Source: Pseudarthrobacter sp. BIM B-2242 (GTDB taxonomy: Bacteria > Actinomycetota > Actinomycetes > Actinomycetales > Micrococcaceae). From it: DNA of 64,000 bases. Within the stretch, counting starts at the first letter, position 1, and every line of letters begins with the position of its first letter. Shown one piece after another: positions 17,211-24,884 of the stretch. The notes beneath the pieces are model-generated. The model saw nothing but the letters and a program-made list of their open reading frames with translations, ran no database searches and was not told the origin of the DNA. Made by a program: the position numbers and the translations under genes. The stretch spans positions 4,092,001 to 4,156,000 of the forward strand of contig NZ_CP061721.1 in the NCBI RefSeq assembly GCF_014764445.1, given 5' to 3'.

Positions 17211-18596
17211 ATGTCACAACCGCATGCCGTACTAGCCGAAAACCCACAAAAGGAGGCACGCACTGCCAACTGGGTGGCCTTCATCATCTGCACAGCCCTC
17301 CTGTTTGACGGCTACGACCTCGTCATTTACGGCACCGTCCTGCCAGGGTTGCTCGCGGACGCGGGCCAGATCGGAGCGTTTGATGCAGTCACCGCCGGCC
17401 TCCTGGGATCCTGGGCGCTCATCGGGGTACTCGTCGGCTCCCTGGTGTGCGGGGCTATCGGTGACTTTTTCGGCCGTCGCCGGCTGATGCTCCTGGGCAT
17501 CGCCTGGTTCTCCGTCGGCATGTTCGCCACGGCCTTTGCCACCAGCGTCCCTGCCTTTGGTGCCCTGCGGTTTGCGACCGGGCTCGGGCTGGGCATAGTC
17601 ATCGCCAGCGCCGGCGCCACCATGGCCGAATTCGCGCCAGCGGGAAGGCGGCAGTTCTACAACGCCATTGTGTATTCAGGCATCCCGGCAGGCGGTGTCC
17701 TTGCCTCCGTCCTGGGCATTCTTTTCCTCGACAGCATCGGCTGGCGCGGGCTCTTCATCATCGGCTCGCTGCCGCTGGTCATCCTCCTGCCCATCGCCTG
17801 GCGCAAACTCCCGGAGTCACCGCGGTGGCTGCTGTCCCGTGGCCGCGAACAGGAGGCCCTGGCCGCCGCACAGCGCACCGGCGTCCCGCTGATCGAAGAG
17901 CGGGTCATCCTGCAGGCCGGCGCCGCACCGCTGAAATCAGGCTTTGCAGCCGTGTTTTCCCGCCAGTTCGCCGTGGCGGCCGTTCTGCTGGGCATGATGT
18001 CCTTCTGCGGCCTTCTGCTGACGTACGGGCTCAACACGTGGCTGCCCAAAATCATGGAGGGCTACGGTTACGGGCGGACGTACTCCCTGTTCTTCCCGCT
18101 GGCACTGAACCTCGGCGCGGTGGCGGGCGGGTTGCTCGCATCCCGGCTGGCGGACAAGAACGGCCCCCAGCGGGTCATCGCGGCCACGTTCGCGCTGGCC
18201 ACCATTTCCCTGGCACTCATGACCTTCAGCTTTCCGTTGCCGCTGCTTTTTGCTTTCATCGCCCTCGCCGGCGTGGGCACACTGGGAACCCAGGTGCTGA
18301 TCTATGGCTTCCAGTCCAACTACTTCACCACCAACGCCCGGGCCGCGGGTGTGGCCTGGTGCGCAAGCGTGGGGCGGCTCGGCGGGGTGCTCGGTCCGAT
18401 CATCGGCGGCTGGCTGGCCGCCGCAGGCATCGGCGGATCCACGGCCTTCTACATCTACGGGGCTGTGGCCCTGGTCGGTGGCCTGGTCACTGTCCTGGTG
18501 CCCCGCCAGCGCAAGCTGGAAGAGGCCGGGCACCAGGTGGAGGAGCTCGTCGAAGGCCGGACAGAGGACAGCCTTCCGGCGGTGCAGCTGAAGTAG
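17211..18596 (+). CDS. benK: Aromatic acid:H+ symporter, BenK-like MFS transporter
   Basis: This 461-aa major facilitator is of the AAHS family. The signature LLFDGYDLVIYGTVLPGL in helix 1 carries the conserved D-G-x-D-x-x-x-Y/F-G pattern of benzoate and hydroxybenzoate carriers. GDFFGRRRLMLLG in loop 2-3 and LPESPRWLLSRGR after helix 6 are also typical. The ATG at 17211 follows GGAG and is preferred over far-upstream in-frame codons. It stands at the left end of the benzoate/catechol cluster, so import of benzoate is the likely task, in parallel with the structurally unrelated BenE-type carrier at 29870. Specificity for benzoate rather than another aromatic acid is inferred from context. Confidence 0.85.
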   Translation: MSQPHAVLAENPQKEARTANWVAFIICTALLFDGYDLVIYGTVLPGLLADAGQIGAFDAVTAGLLGSWALIGVLVGSLVCGAIGDFFGRRRLMLLGIAWFSVGMFATAFATSVPAFGALRFATGLGLGIVIASAGATMAEFAPAGRRQFYNAIVYSGIPAGGVLASVLGILFLDSIGWRGLFIIGSLPLVILLPIAWRKLPESPRWLLSRGREQEALAAAQRTGVPLIEERVILQAGAAPLKSGFAAVFSRQFAVAAVLLGMMSFCGLLLTYGLNTWLPKIMEGYGYGRTYSLFFPLALNLGAVAGGLLASRLADKNGPQRVIAATFALATISLALMTFSFPLPLLFAFIALAGVGTLGTQVLIYGFQSNYFTTNARAAGVAWCASVGRLGGVLGPIIGGWLAAAGIGGSTAFYIYGAVALVGGLVTVLVPRQRKLEEAGHQVEELVEGRTEDSLPAVQLK

Positions 18597-18661
18597 GCGC
18601 TTTGGCATGGCCGGCTGAGCAACATTACGTCTGCAAAATATCCTAGTAGGGCTTATTATGG

Positions 18662-18676
18662 TTATTCTTTGAATAA
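18662..18676. promoter_or_regulatory. Inverted repeat upstream of the LysR gene
   Basis: The perfect dyad TTATTC-TTT-GAATAA lies 24 bases upstream of the LysR start codon in an AT-rich pocket (18640-18680). LysR-type regulators recognise T-N11-A dyads of about this size, so an autoregulatory or cat-promoter site is plausible. Confidence 0.5.
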
Positions 18677-18699
18677 ATCGTAGAACGGCATCGGGGCCG

Positions 18700-19683
18700 G
18701 TGAGCGGAAGGACGGGACCACCTTTGGACATCCGCCAGCTGAACTATTTCATCGCAGTCGCCGAGGAGCGGCACTTCGGCCGCGCCGCCAAGCGCCTGCA
18801 TATGGCCCAGCCACCCCTCTCACAGCAGATCCGGCAGCTGGAAGATCAGCTGGGCGTCAAGCTGCTCAACAGGACCACCCGCAGGGTTGACCTCACGGCG
18901 GCAGGCCAGCTCCTGCTGGACCGCGGGCGGCAGATCGTCAACGACGTCGCCACCCTCCAGGCCGATGTCTACCAGGTAGGGCGGGGCGCAACCGGGGTCC
19001 TGCGGGTGGGCTTCTCAGGGTCGGCAACGTACGGCGTGATGCCCCGGATCGCCCGCCTTGCGAAACAGGTCCTGCCGGGCCTGTCCCTTGCGCTGCACGG
19101 CGAAATGCTCACACCTTCCATGGAAGAGGGGCTGCGGGACGGCACCCTGGACGCAGCACTGCTCCGGCCCCCCGTCGCTTCGCAGGACATCGACTACAGG
19201 ACTGTGACCCGGGAGCCGCTGGTTGTCGCCCTTCCCTCGTTCAGCGCCCTGGCCGTGGACCGGCCGGTGGCGATGCACGAGCTGCAGGACCAGGATTTCA
19301 TCGCCTACGGACCCGAGTCCGTGCTCTACCGCACCACCGCGGACCTGTGCCGCCAGGCGGGCTTCCAGCCGCGCATCACCCAGATGGTCGGGGAAACTTC
19401 GACCATGCTGGCGTTCGTAGCCGCAGGCGGCGGGGTGGCGGTCATGCCGTCCAGCGTGCAGGCGTTCCAGCTTGAAGGCGTGGCCTACCGGGAGATTGAA
19501 AACGTCCCCGAAGTGGAGCTGGCTGTCGCCTGGCTGCGCGGACATCATTCAGCATTGCTGCACAACTTCCTGGAAGTCGTGGCGACCGCAACCGCGGGAG
19601 CCGCGGCGCCTGCCCCGGCCCCCGGCCCTGCGCCGGTTCCCACGGATGAGTTTCCTACAGATGAAAGGCTTACCCACGCATGA
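18700..19683 (+). CDS. LysR family transcriptional regulator (CatR/BenM-like)
   Basis: This 327-aa protein has an N-terminal winged helix, LDIRQLNYFIAVAEERHFGRAAKRLHMAQPPLSQQIRQLEDQLGVKLL, very like the catechol/benzoate LysR regulators, and a C-terminal periplasmic-binding-like effector domain (GVLRVGFSGSATYGVMPRI). The tail is Pro/Ala-rich. A GTG at 18700 gives 327 aa; a TTG at 18724 would give the canonical (M)DIRQLNYF start, and the choice is unresolved. It overlaps catB by four bases (ATGA), so it is co-transcribed with catB-catC and probably controls them in response to muconate or benzoate. Confidence 0.88.
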   Translation: MSGRTGPPLDIRQLNYFIAVAEERHFGRAAKRLHMAQPPLSQQIRQLEDQLGVKLLNRTTRRVDLTAAGQLLLDRGRQIVNDVATLQADVYQVGRGATGVLRVGFSGSATYGVMPRIARLAKQVLPGLSLALHGEMLTPSMEEGLRDGTLDAALLRPPVASQDIDYRTVTREPLVVALPSFSALAVDRPVAMHELQDQDFIAYGPESVLYRTTADLCRQAGFQPRITQMVGETSTMLAFVAAGGGVAVMPSSVQAFQLEGVAYREIENVPEVELAVAWLRGHHSALLHNFLEVVATATAGAAAPAPAPGPAPVPTDEFPTDERLTHA

Positions 19684-20783
19684 AGATCGCAGCCATTGAG
19701 GCGATTCCGTACTCGATCCCTTACCTTCATCCGCTGCACTTCGCGTCCGGGTCCGTGCACGAGGCGGACCACGTGCTGATCAGGCTTCGCACGGACGACG
19801 GCGTGGTGGGCATCGCTGACACCCCGCCGCGCCCGTACACCTACGGTGAGACGCAAAAGTCGATCGTTGCGGTGGTGGAGGACATTTTTGCCCCGCAGCT
19901 GATCGGCGTCGACATCTTCGACCGCGAAAAGGTCCAGGCCGTCCTGTACCGGACGGTGCACAACCAGACCGCCAAGGGCGCAGTGGACATCGCGCTCTGG
20001 GACGTCATCGGCAAGACGCTCGGTCAGCCCGTGACAAAACTGCTGGGCGGGTACACGGACTCGCTGCGCGTCTCCCACATGCTCGGCTTCAAACCGGCCG
20101 AGGAATTGCTGGCTTTGGCCTTGGAGTTCCGCGGGACGTACGGCATCAACACGTTCAAACTCAAGACCGGCCGGCGCCCCCTTTACCTCGATGTCGAGGC
20201 CGCCCGGGTACTGCGCGAAGGCCTGGGCGAAGACGCCGAGCTCTATATGGATGCCAACCGCGGCTGGTCCGCCAACGAGGCGGCCGAAGTACTTCGCCGC
20301 ACGGCGGATCTGGGCCTGCAGTTCCTCGAGGAGCCCGACGACGCCCGCGAGGTCCTGGGCCGCCGCCGCCTCGTGGCCAGCTCCCCCATTCCCATCGCCG
20401 CAGATGAATCCGCCCCGAACCTCGGTGAAGCCGCACGGGAAATCCTCACCGGCGGCGCCAACCTCCTGGCGGTGAAGACGGCCCGGTCCGGCTTTACGGA
20501 GGCCGCCAAAATCGTCGGGATGGCCGAGGGCATGGGCATCGACGTCTACATCGGCAACCAGATCGACACGCAGGTCGGGACGGCCGCCTCGGTGACCTTC
20601 GGCGCAGCCTTCGCCCACACGGCCAAACGTGCAGCGGAACTTTCCAACTACCTGGACATGGCCGACGACCTGCTGGCTGAGCCTTTGGCCATCACCGGCG
20701 GACGCATCCGTGTCCCTGAGGGCCCCGGTGTGGGTACCGCCGTTGACGAAGACAAGCTCGCCCTCTACCGCACCGACAAATAG
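19680..20783 (+). CDS. catB: Muconate cycloisomerase
   Basis: CatB converts cis,cis-muconate to (+)-muconolactone. The 367-aa protein belongs to the enolase superfamily, MLE subgroup. The catalytic K-x-K pair is K160/K162 (TFKLKTGR), the Mg2+ ligands are D191 (YMDANRGWS), E217 (FLEEPDD) and D242 (IAADES), and the general base on the other face is K266 (LLAVKTARSG). The capping domain segment is IADTPPRPYTYGET. All key residues are present and length is normal. It follows the LysR gene with ATGA overlap and precedes catC by 25 bases. Confidence 0.95.
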   Translation: MKIAAIEAIPYSIPYLHPLHFASGSVHEADHVLIRLRTDDGVVGIADTPPRPYTYGETQKSIVAVVEDIFAPQLIGVDIFDREKVQAVLYRTVHNQTAKGAVDIALWDVIGKTLGQPVTKLLGGYTDSLRVSHMLGFKPAEELLALALEFRGTYGINTFKLKTGRRPLYLDVEAARVLREGLGEDAELYMDANRGWSANEAAEVLRRTADLGLQFLEEPDDAREVLGRRRLVASSPIPIAADESAPNLGEAAREILTGGANLLAVKTARSGFTEAAKIVGMAEGMGIDVYIGNQIDTQVGTAASVTFGAAFAHTAKRAAELSNYLDMADDLLAEPLAITGGRIRVPEGPGVGTAVDEDKLALYRTDK

Positions 20784-20808
20784 CAACCGCTTTACCGAAG
20801 GGACATTC

Positions 20809-21087
20809 ATGAAGTACCTGGTCCACATGGACGTAAACATTCCCGCCGACCTGCCGGCCGATGAGGTCGCGGAGATCAAGGCCACGGAGAAGGCCTACTC
20901 GCAGCAGCTGCAGCGCTCCGGCAAGTGGCCGGAAATCTGGCGCGTGGTGGGCGAATACGCCAATTACTCGATCTTCGACGTCGATTCGAACGACGAACTC
21001 CACGAGATCCTGCAGAACCTGCCGCTGTTCCCCTACATGGACATCTCGGTGGTGCCGCTCGCGAAGCACCCCTCAGACGTCAAGTAG
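20809..21087 (+). CDS. catC: Muconolactone delta-isomerase
   Basis: CatC isomerises muconolactone to beta-ketoadipate enol-lactone. The 92-aa protein has the family pattern MKYLVHMDVNIPADLP, RSGKWPEIWRVVGEYANYSIFDV and the C-terminal LPLFPYMDISVVPLAKHPSDVK, at normal length. The ATG at 20809 follows GAAGGGA. The last codons and stop lie inside the first unit of a 17-bp triplication. No catD (enol-lactone hydrolase) follows; that step must be encoded elsewhere, for example with protocatechuate genes. Confidence 0.95.
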   Translation: MKYLVHMDVNIPADLPADEVAEIKATEKAYSQQLQRSGKWPEIWRVVGEYANYSIFDVDSNDELHEILQNLPLFPYMDISVVPLAKHPSDVK

Positions 21088-21128
21088 ACGCCGGCGTCAG
21101 GTAGGCACCGGCGTCAAGTAAACGCCGG
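21078..21128. repeat. Three tandem 17-bp repeats over the catC stop codon
   Basis: The units are CGTCAAGTAGACGCCGG (21078-21094), CGTCAGGTAGGCACCGG (21095-21111) and CGTCAAGTAAACGCCGG (21112-21128), with one to three differences between units. The first unit contains the last two sense codons and the stop codon of catC. Confidence 0.9.
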
Positions 21129-21146
21129 TGCAGAAGCACGTAAAGC

Positions 21147-21190
21147 GCGGCCGTGTTCCGGCGTCAGTCCTTGGCCCGGAACGCGGCCGC
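21147..21190. terminator. Long hairpin between converging catC and benR
   Basis: The arms GCGGCCGTGTTCCGG (21147-21161) and CCGGAACGCGGCCGC (21176-21190) pair over 15 positions with one G-U-type mismatch. The loop contains the benR stop codon. It may terminate transcription from either side. On the minus strand CTTTACG follows, which is only a weak U-tract. Confidence 0.5.
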
Positions 21191-24049
21191 GAGCTCGCTG
21201 CGGGAGCGTATCCCCATTTTTCGGTAGAGCCGGGTCAGGTGGTACTGCACGGTCTTCTCCGCCAGGAACAGCGCGCGGGCCGCTTCCTTGTTGGTGGCAC
21301 CGCCTGCGACCAGTTCGGCCACCGCCCGTTCCTGCGCTGTGAGCTGGAGATGGTGGTTGCTGACGGCGGTCAGCACGGGGTCGGCAGGGTCCGGAACGTT
21401 TCCGGCGTCGAGCCCTGTTGCCTTGAGCTCCCGGTCGCACCGTTCCACGTAGGTGGCCGCCCCCAGGGAGTCGTATAAGTCGCGGGCCGCGCGCAGGACG
21501 GTCGAAGCCAGGCGCCGCTTGCCCGCCCGCCGCATGCTCTGGCCGAAGGCGAAACTAACCCGTGCCCGCAGATATGGGCGGTTGAGGCCCCTGAGGTGCC
21601 CCAGGGACGCCTCGAAATGTTCCCTGGCGGTGTCCGGGTCTCCCTGCGCCGCCACGAGCCGTCCCCTCGCCCACGCCATCCGCGCCATATCCGAAGGTAT
21701 ATCCCGTTCGCGGGGCACCCGCTCAAACGCGGTGAGGAAGGAGTCGGCGGCGTCGAGCTGGTCCGTCATGACAAGGGCGTTGACGTAGGTGTCCTGCCAT
21801 GGCCAGAAGGACACCCGGTGCTCGGTCCACGGGTCAAGCTCCGTCAGCGGCTGGAGGACGGCCAAAGCGCCTTCATAGTCCGCCCTCGCCTCGTGGAAGC
21901 GGGCGCGGGCGAGGCTCGCCGGCACCTGCATGGCGCGGTATGTCCCGGGCTGCACGGCGGCCTGGGAGACGTAGTAACGGGCGCGCTCCCAGTCTCCCCG
22001 CAGGGACCACAGCTCAGCGGCAGTCCAGTAAAGCAGCGGGCGGATCAGCGGCATTCGCGAGGTCTCAAGGCGTACGGAGGCGCGCGCCACTGTAGCGGCC
22101 GCAGCATCCCAGTTGCCGAGCACCAGGTGGGTGCGCGCCAGCCAGGCCTCGGCCCAGAGGGAAATCCGCATCGAGCCGCCACGGTATTCCGTGGGGGCTG
22201 CTGACTCGAAGTTCACCAGCGCCGTCTCAGCGTTGTCCAGCCGCAGTGCCAGCCAGCCCGCCCCCATCTGGACCCGCTGTTTTTGGGCGTTCTCCGCAGC
22301 ATGTTCGAAGGCCCGGTGATAGGAGGCCTCCGCCTCCGAAAGCCTGCCCTGCGCATACAGGCCCAGGCCGTAGATGGCCTCCGATTCGATGTGGGCGGGG
22401 CTTTCCGGCTCGGTAAGTTCCATAGCCCGTTCAGCCCAGGTGGTAATCATCGGGCCGTCCCAGGATGCCACGCCGTGCAGGACGAAGCGCTGGGCCACCT
22501 GCGCGGCGGCCGCCGGATCATGCTGCGGGCTGGACGTGCGCCAGGCCATCTCCAACTGCGTCTGTGCGCTGTCGTTCTGTCCCGACGCTGTCGAGAGGTA
22601 TCCCAGGACGGAGGAACGGAGCGGCGACGGCGGCAGGGCGTCCACTGCCGCCGTCCACATCTGGGCCTGGGCAATGTTGCCGGAACCCACCAGGGCATCC
22701 ACGGCCCTCAGGAGCCTGTCATTCCGGGAACGGATGTCCAGGGAAAGCCGGGACGCCGAGAACAAAGCCGTGGAGGCATCCTGCCACGCCCCTACCCGGG
22801 CCTGAAGCCGGGCGAATTCCTCCAGCTCCTCCGCCAGGGCCTCATCGGCGCCCGGTGTGGCGGAGACGCGGTGGCCCAACCGTTCACCCTCGGGCTGCAC
22901 CGCCTCAGCGGCCAGCCGATGAAGCGCGATGCGCCGGCTGGGAACGATCTGTTCATAGACGGCCTCCGCGGTGCCCGGTCCAAAGAACACAACGGCGGAA
23001 CGGGCCTGGTCAACCGTCAGCCCCAGCAGCCCGGCACGGTGTCCCTCATCGAGTGCTTCCATAACGGATTCCGCCCCGCTGACCTGGGAAACGTCTGCCA
23101 TGCTTGGGGCACTCCCGAGCACTGCCGCGGCCTCCGCGACGGCAACCAGCCCGGGGGACGCTGCAGCGAGGACGCTCCGCACCCGGGCGCGCACACGGGA
23201 CGTTGGAGGCAGAGAGGGAAACCACGTCTGCCAGGTTTCCGGCGGCAACTCCTGGAGCAGCTCCACGACCGGCTGTGCAAGCCCTCCGGTGTGCCGGACC
23301 AGGCCGTGGGCAGCCGTCGCACTCAGGTCGATGCCGAGCATCCTCCTGGCGAGATCCTGCACCTGCTGCGGCGTGAGCGGCTCCAGCGGGATAGTGGCCA
23401 CCTGATGGCCCGTCAGGAAGTCCAGCACACCGGTAGGAACGCGTAAGGAATCGTCGGGGTTGAGCGTCAGGACAAACAGAACCCGTTTTCCGTGCAACCG
23501 CCGCATAACGAAAGTCAGGATGCGCAGGCTCTCCACATCGAGTTTGTGGACGTCGTCCACGGCGACAACGACGCTTCCGTGGGACTGCAGTGCCTCCAGA
23601 TGCGTGCTGAGGGTGGCAGCGTAATTAACAACCTGGGCGGGGGTAAGAGCCGCGACGGGACCCGCGGGGAGGGCCGGTCCGCCGTCGTAATCCTTGGCCG
23701 AGCGGAGCGGCGAGGTGAGCATGAGCTGGGAGTAGCCGGCGAGGGGAAACTGCGCCTCCCACTCGTCACCCATGGCGGACAGCACCCGGACGCCACGGGC
23801 CCCGGTGCGGCAGTGCTCAAGAAACAGCTCCAGAACCGCGGTTTTCCCGGACCCGGCGGGACCGGAGACCACCACGGCACCCACCTTGCCTTTGCGGACG
23901 GTCCGGAAAACCGCCAACAGTTCCTCAAAGACCCCCGACCGGCCAACAAGCGGTAAGTCCTCCGCCATTTCACCGTGGATGGAGGGCGCCGTCATGGCCG
24001 CAACTCTACCGGAGCCGCCGTTCCGGCCCCGGCGGCGGCCATCCGACAT
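21164..24049 (-). CDS. benR: LuxR-family ATP-binding (LAL-type) regulator, probable BenR
   Basis: This 961-aa regulator has an N-terminal AAA/STAND ATPase: Walker A GPAGSGKT (residues 63-70) and Walker B-like VVVAVDDVHKLD. A long helical TPR-like middle follows, and then a C-terminal LuxR-type HTH, LTAQERAVAELVAGGATNKEAARALFLAEKTVQYHLTRLYRKMGI. Its ATG lies seven bases after the benD stop with GAGG in front, so it is the last gene of benABCD. In Corynebacterium glutamicum a LuxR-type ATP-binding protein, BenR, controls the benABCDKE genes, so the same role is inferred here, with benzoate or cis,cis-muconate as likely signal. A later start (ATG 23995) is possible but has a poorer ribosome site. 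Confidence 0.85.
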   Translation of the reverse strand: MSDGRRRGRNGGSGRVAAMTAPSIHGEMAEDLPLVGRSGVFEELLAVFRTVRKGKVGAVVVSGPAGSGKTAVLELFLEHCRTGARGVRVLSAMGDEWEAQFPLAGYSQLMLTSPLRSAKDYDGGPALPAGPVAALTPAQVVNYAATLSTHLEALQSHGSVVVAVDDVHKLDVESLRILTFVMRRLHGKRVLFVLTLNPDDSLRVPTGVLDFLTGHQVATIPLEPLTPQQVQDLARRMLGIDLSATAAHGLVRHTGGLAQPVVELLQELPPETWQTWFPSLPPTSRVRARVRSVLAAASPGLVAVAEAAAVLGSAPSMADVSQVSGAESVMEALDEGHRAGLLGLTVDQARSAVVFFGPGTAEAVYEQIVPSRRIALHRLAAEAVQPEGERLGHRVSATPGADEALAEELEEFARLQARVGAWQDASTALFSASRLSLDIRSRNDRLLRAVDALVGSGNIAQAQMWTAAVDALPPSPLRSSVLGYLSTASGQNDSAQTQLEMAWRTSSPQHDPAAAAQVAQRFVLHGVASWDGPMITTWAERAMELTEPESPAHIESEAIYGLGLYAQGRLSEAEASYHRAFEHAAENAQKQRVQMGAGWLALRLDNAETALVNFESAAPTEYRGGSMRISLWAEAWLARTHLVLGNWDAAAATVARASVRLETSRMPLIRPLLYWTAAELWSLRGDWERARYYVSQAAVQPGTYRAMQVPASLARARFHEARADYEGALAVLQPLTELDPWTEHRVSFWPWQDTYVNALVMTDQLDAADSFLTAFERVPRERDIPSDMARMAWARGRLVAAQGDPDTAREHFEASLGHLRGLNRPYLRARVSFAFGQSMRRAGKRRLASTVLRAARDLYDSLGAATYVERCDRELKATGLDAGNVPDPADPVLTAVSNHHLQLTAQERAVAELVAGGATNKEAARALFLAEKTVQYHLTRLYRKMGIRSRSELAAAFRAKD

Positions 24050-24056
24050 GCTGTCC

Positions 24057-24884
24057 TCAGCCCAGGTCGCCGCCGGCGACCGGAAGGATGCTGCCGGTCA
24101 CGTAGGACGCTTCATCCGAACCCAGGAACACGATGGGTGCAGCCTGTTCGTCCAATGTCCCGTAGCGCTTCATGAACGACGAGTCCACGGTCTGGTCAAC
24201 GATCACCTGGTACCAGGCTTTTTCCGTGGCAGATTCGGCCTCGGGTCCCCGCTTGACCCTGCGGGGCGGCGCCTCCGTGCCGCCGGGGGCCGCCGCCACC
24301 ACGCGGATGCCGCGACCGCCAACCTCCATCGCCAGTGACTGGGTCAGGGCGTTGACACCGCCCTTCGCCGCCGCATACGGCACACGGTACATGCCGCGGG
24401 TGGCCACGGATGAAACGTTGACGATGGTGCCCGAACCCTGCTCCAGCATGGCCGGCAGTACCGCGCGGCAGGTCCAGAGGGTAGGGAAGAGTGAGCGGCG
24501 GATCTCCTTCTCGATCTTGTCCTCGTCGTATTCCTCATACGGGCGGGCCCAGATGGTGCCGCCAACATTGTTGACCAGGACGTCCACCCGGCCGTGGGCG
24601 GCCAATGCCGCGTCCACGGCCTGCTGCGCTCCGGCGAAAGTCTCCAGGTCCGCGGTCACCGATGTGGCAGAGCCTTCCGAACCGGAACCCTGTGCGGCGT
24701 CCCGGATTCCTTGCGCCACCTCATGGACCGATTCGTCCCGGTCTACGAGGACGACGGCGCCGCCCTCGGCACCGATGCGCTCGGCCACCTTCCGGCCAAT
24801 GCCCTGGGCGGAACCGGTCACCACGGCGACCTTGCCGGCGTACCGGCCGGGAGTAATGAACTGTCCCGCGTATGCCCGGGTCAT
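24057..24884 (-). CDS. benD: Benzoate cis-diol dehydrogenase (1,6-dihydroxycyclohexa-2,4-diene-1-carboxylate dehydrogenase)
   Basis: BenD oxidises and decarboxylates the benzoate cis-diol to catechol with NAD+. The 275-aa short-chain dehydrogenase has the cofactor motif VVTGSAQGIGRKVAERIG, the acidic VDRDE after beta-2 (NAD preference), NNVGGTIWARPYEEY, catalytic S (VNVSSVAT), and the Y-x-x-x-K (YAAAKGG). The diol-dehydrogenase-type C-terminus is DQTVDSSFMKRYGTLDEQAAPIVFLGSDEASYVTGSILPVAGGDLG. The start ATG (24884) overlaps the benC stop as TGATG. Confidence 0.93.
   Translation of the reverse strand: MTRAYAGQFITPGRYAGKVAVVTGSAQGIGRKVAERIGAEGGAVVLVDRDESVHEVAQGIRDAAQGSGSEGSATSVTADLETFAGAQQAVDAALAAHGRVDVLVNNVGGTIWARPYEEYDEDKIEKEIRRSLFPTLWTCRAVLPAMLEQGSGTIVNVSSVATRGMYRVPYAAAKGGVNALTQSLAMEVGGRGIRVVAAAPGGTEAPPRRVKRGPEAESATEKAWYQVIVDQTVDSSFMKRYGTLDEQAAPIVFLGSDEASYVTGSILPVAGGDLG

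Noticed and set aside
19545..20885. 446-codon minus-strand open frame opposite catB
   Set aside because: Shadow of lysR/catB/catC, whose catalytic residues are all present on the plus strand.
21078..21128. Short tandem repeats as a CRISPR array
   Set aside because: Units are 17 bp, directly abutting with no spacers, and include a stop codon of catC.
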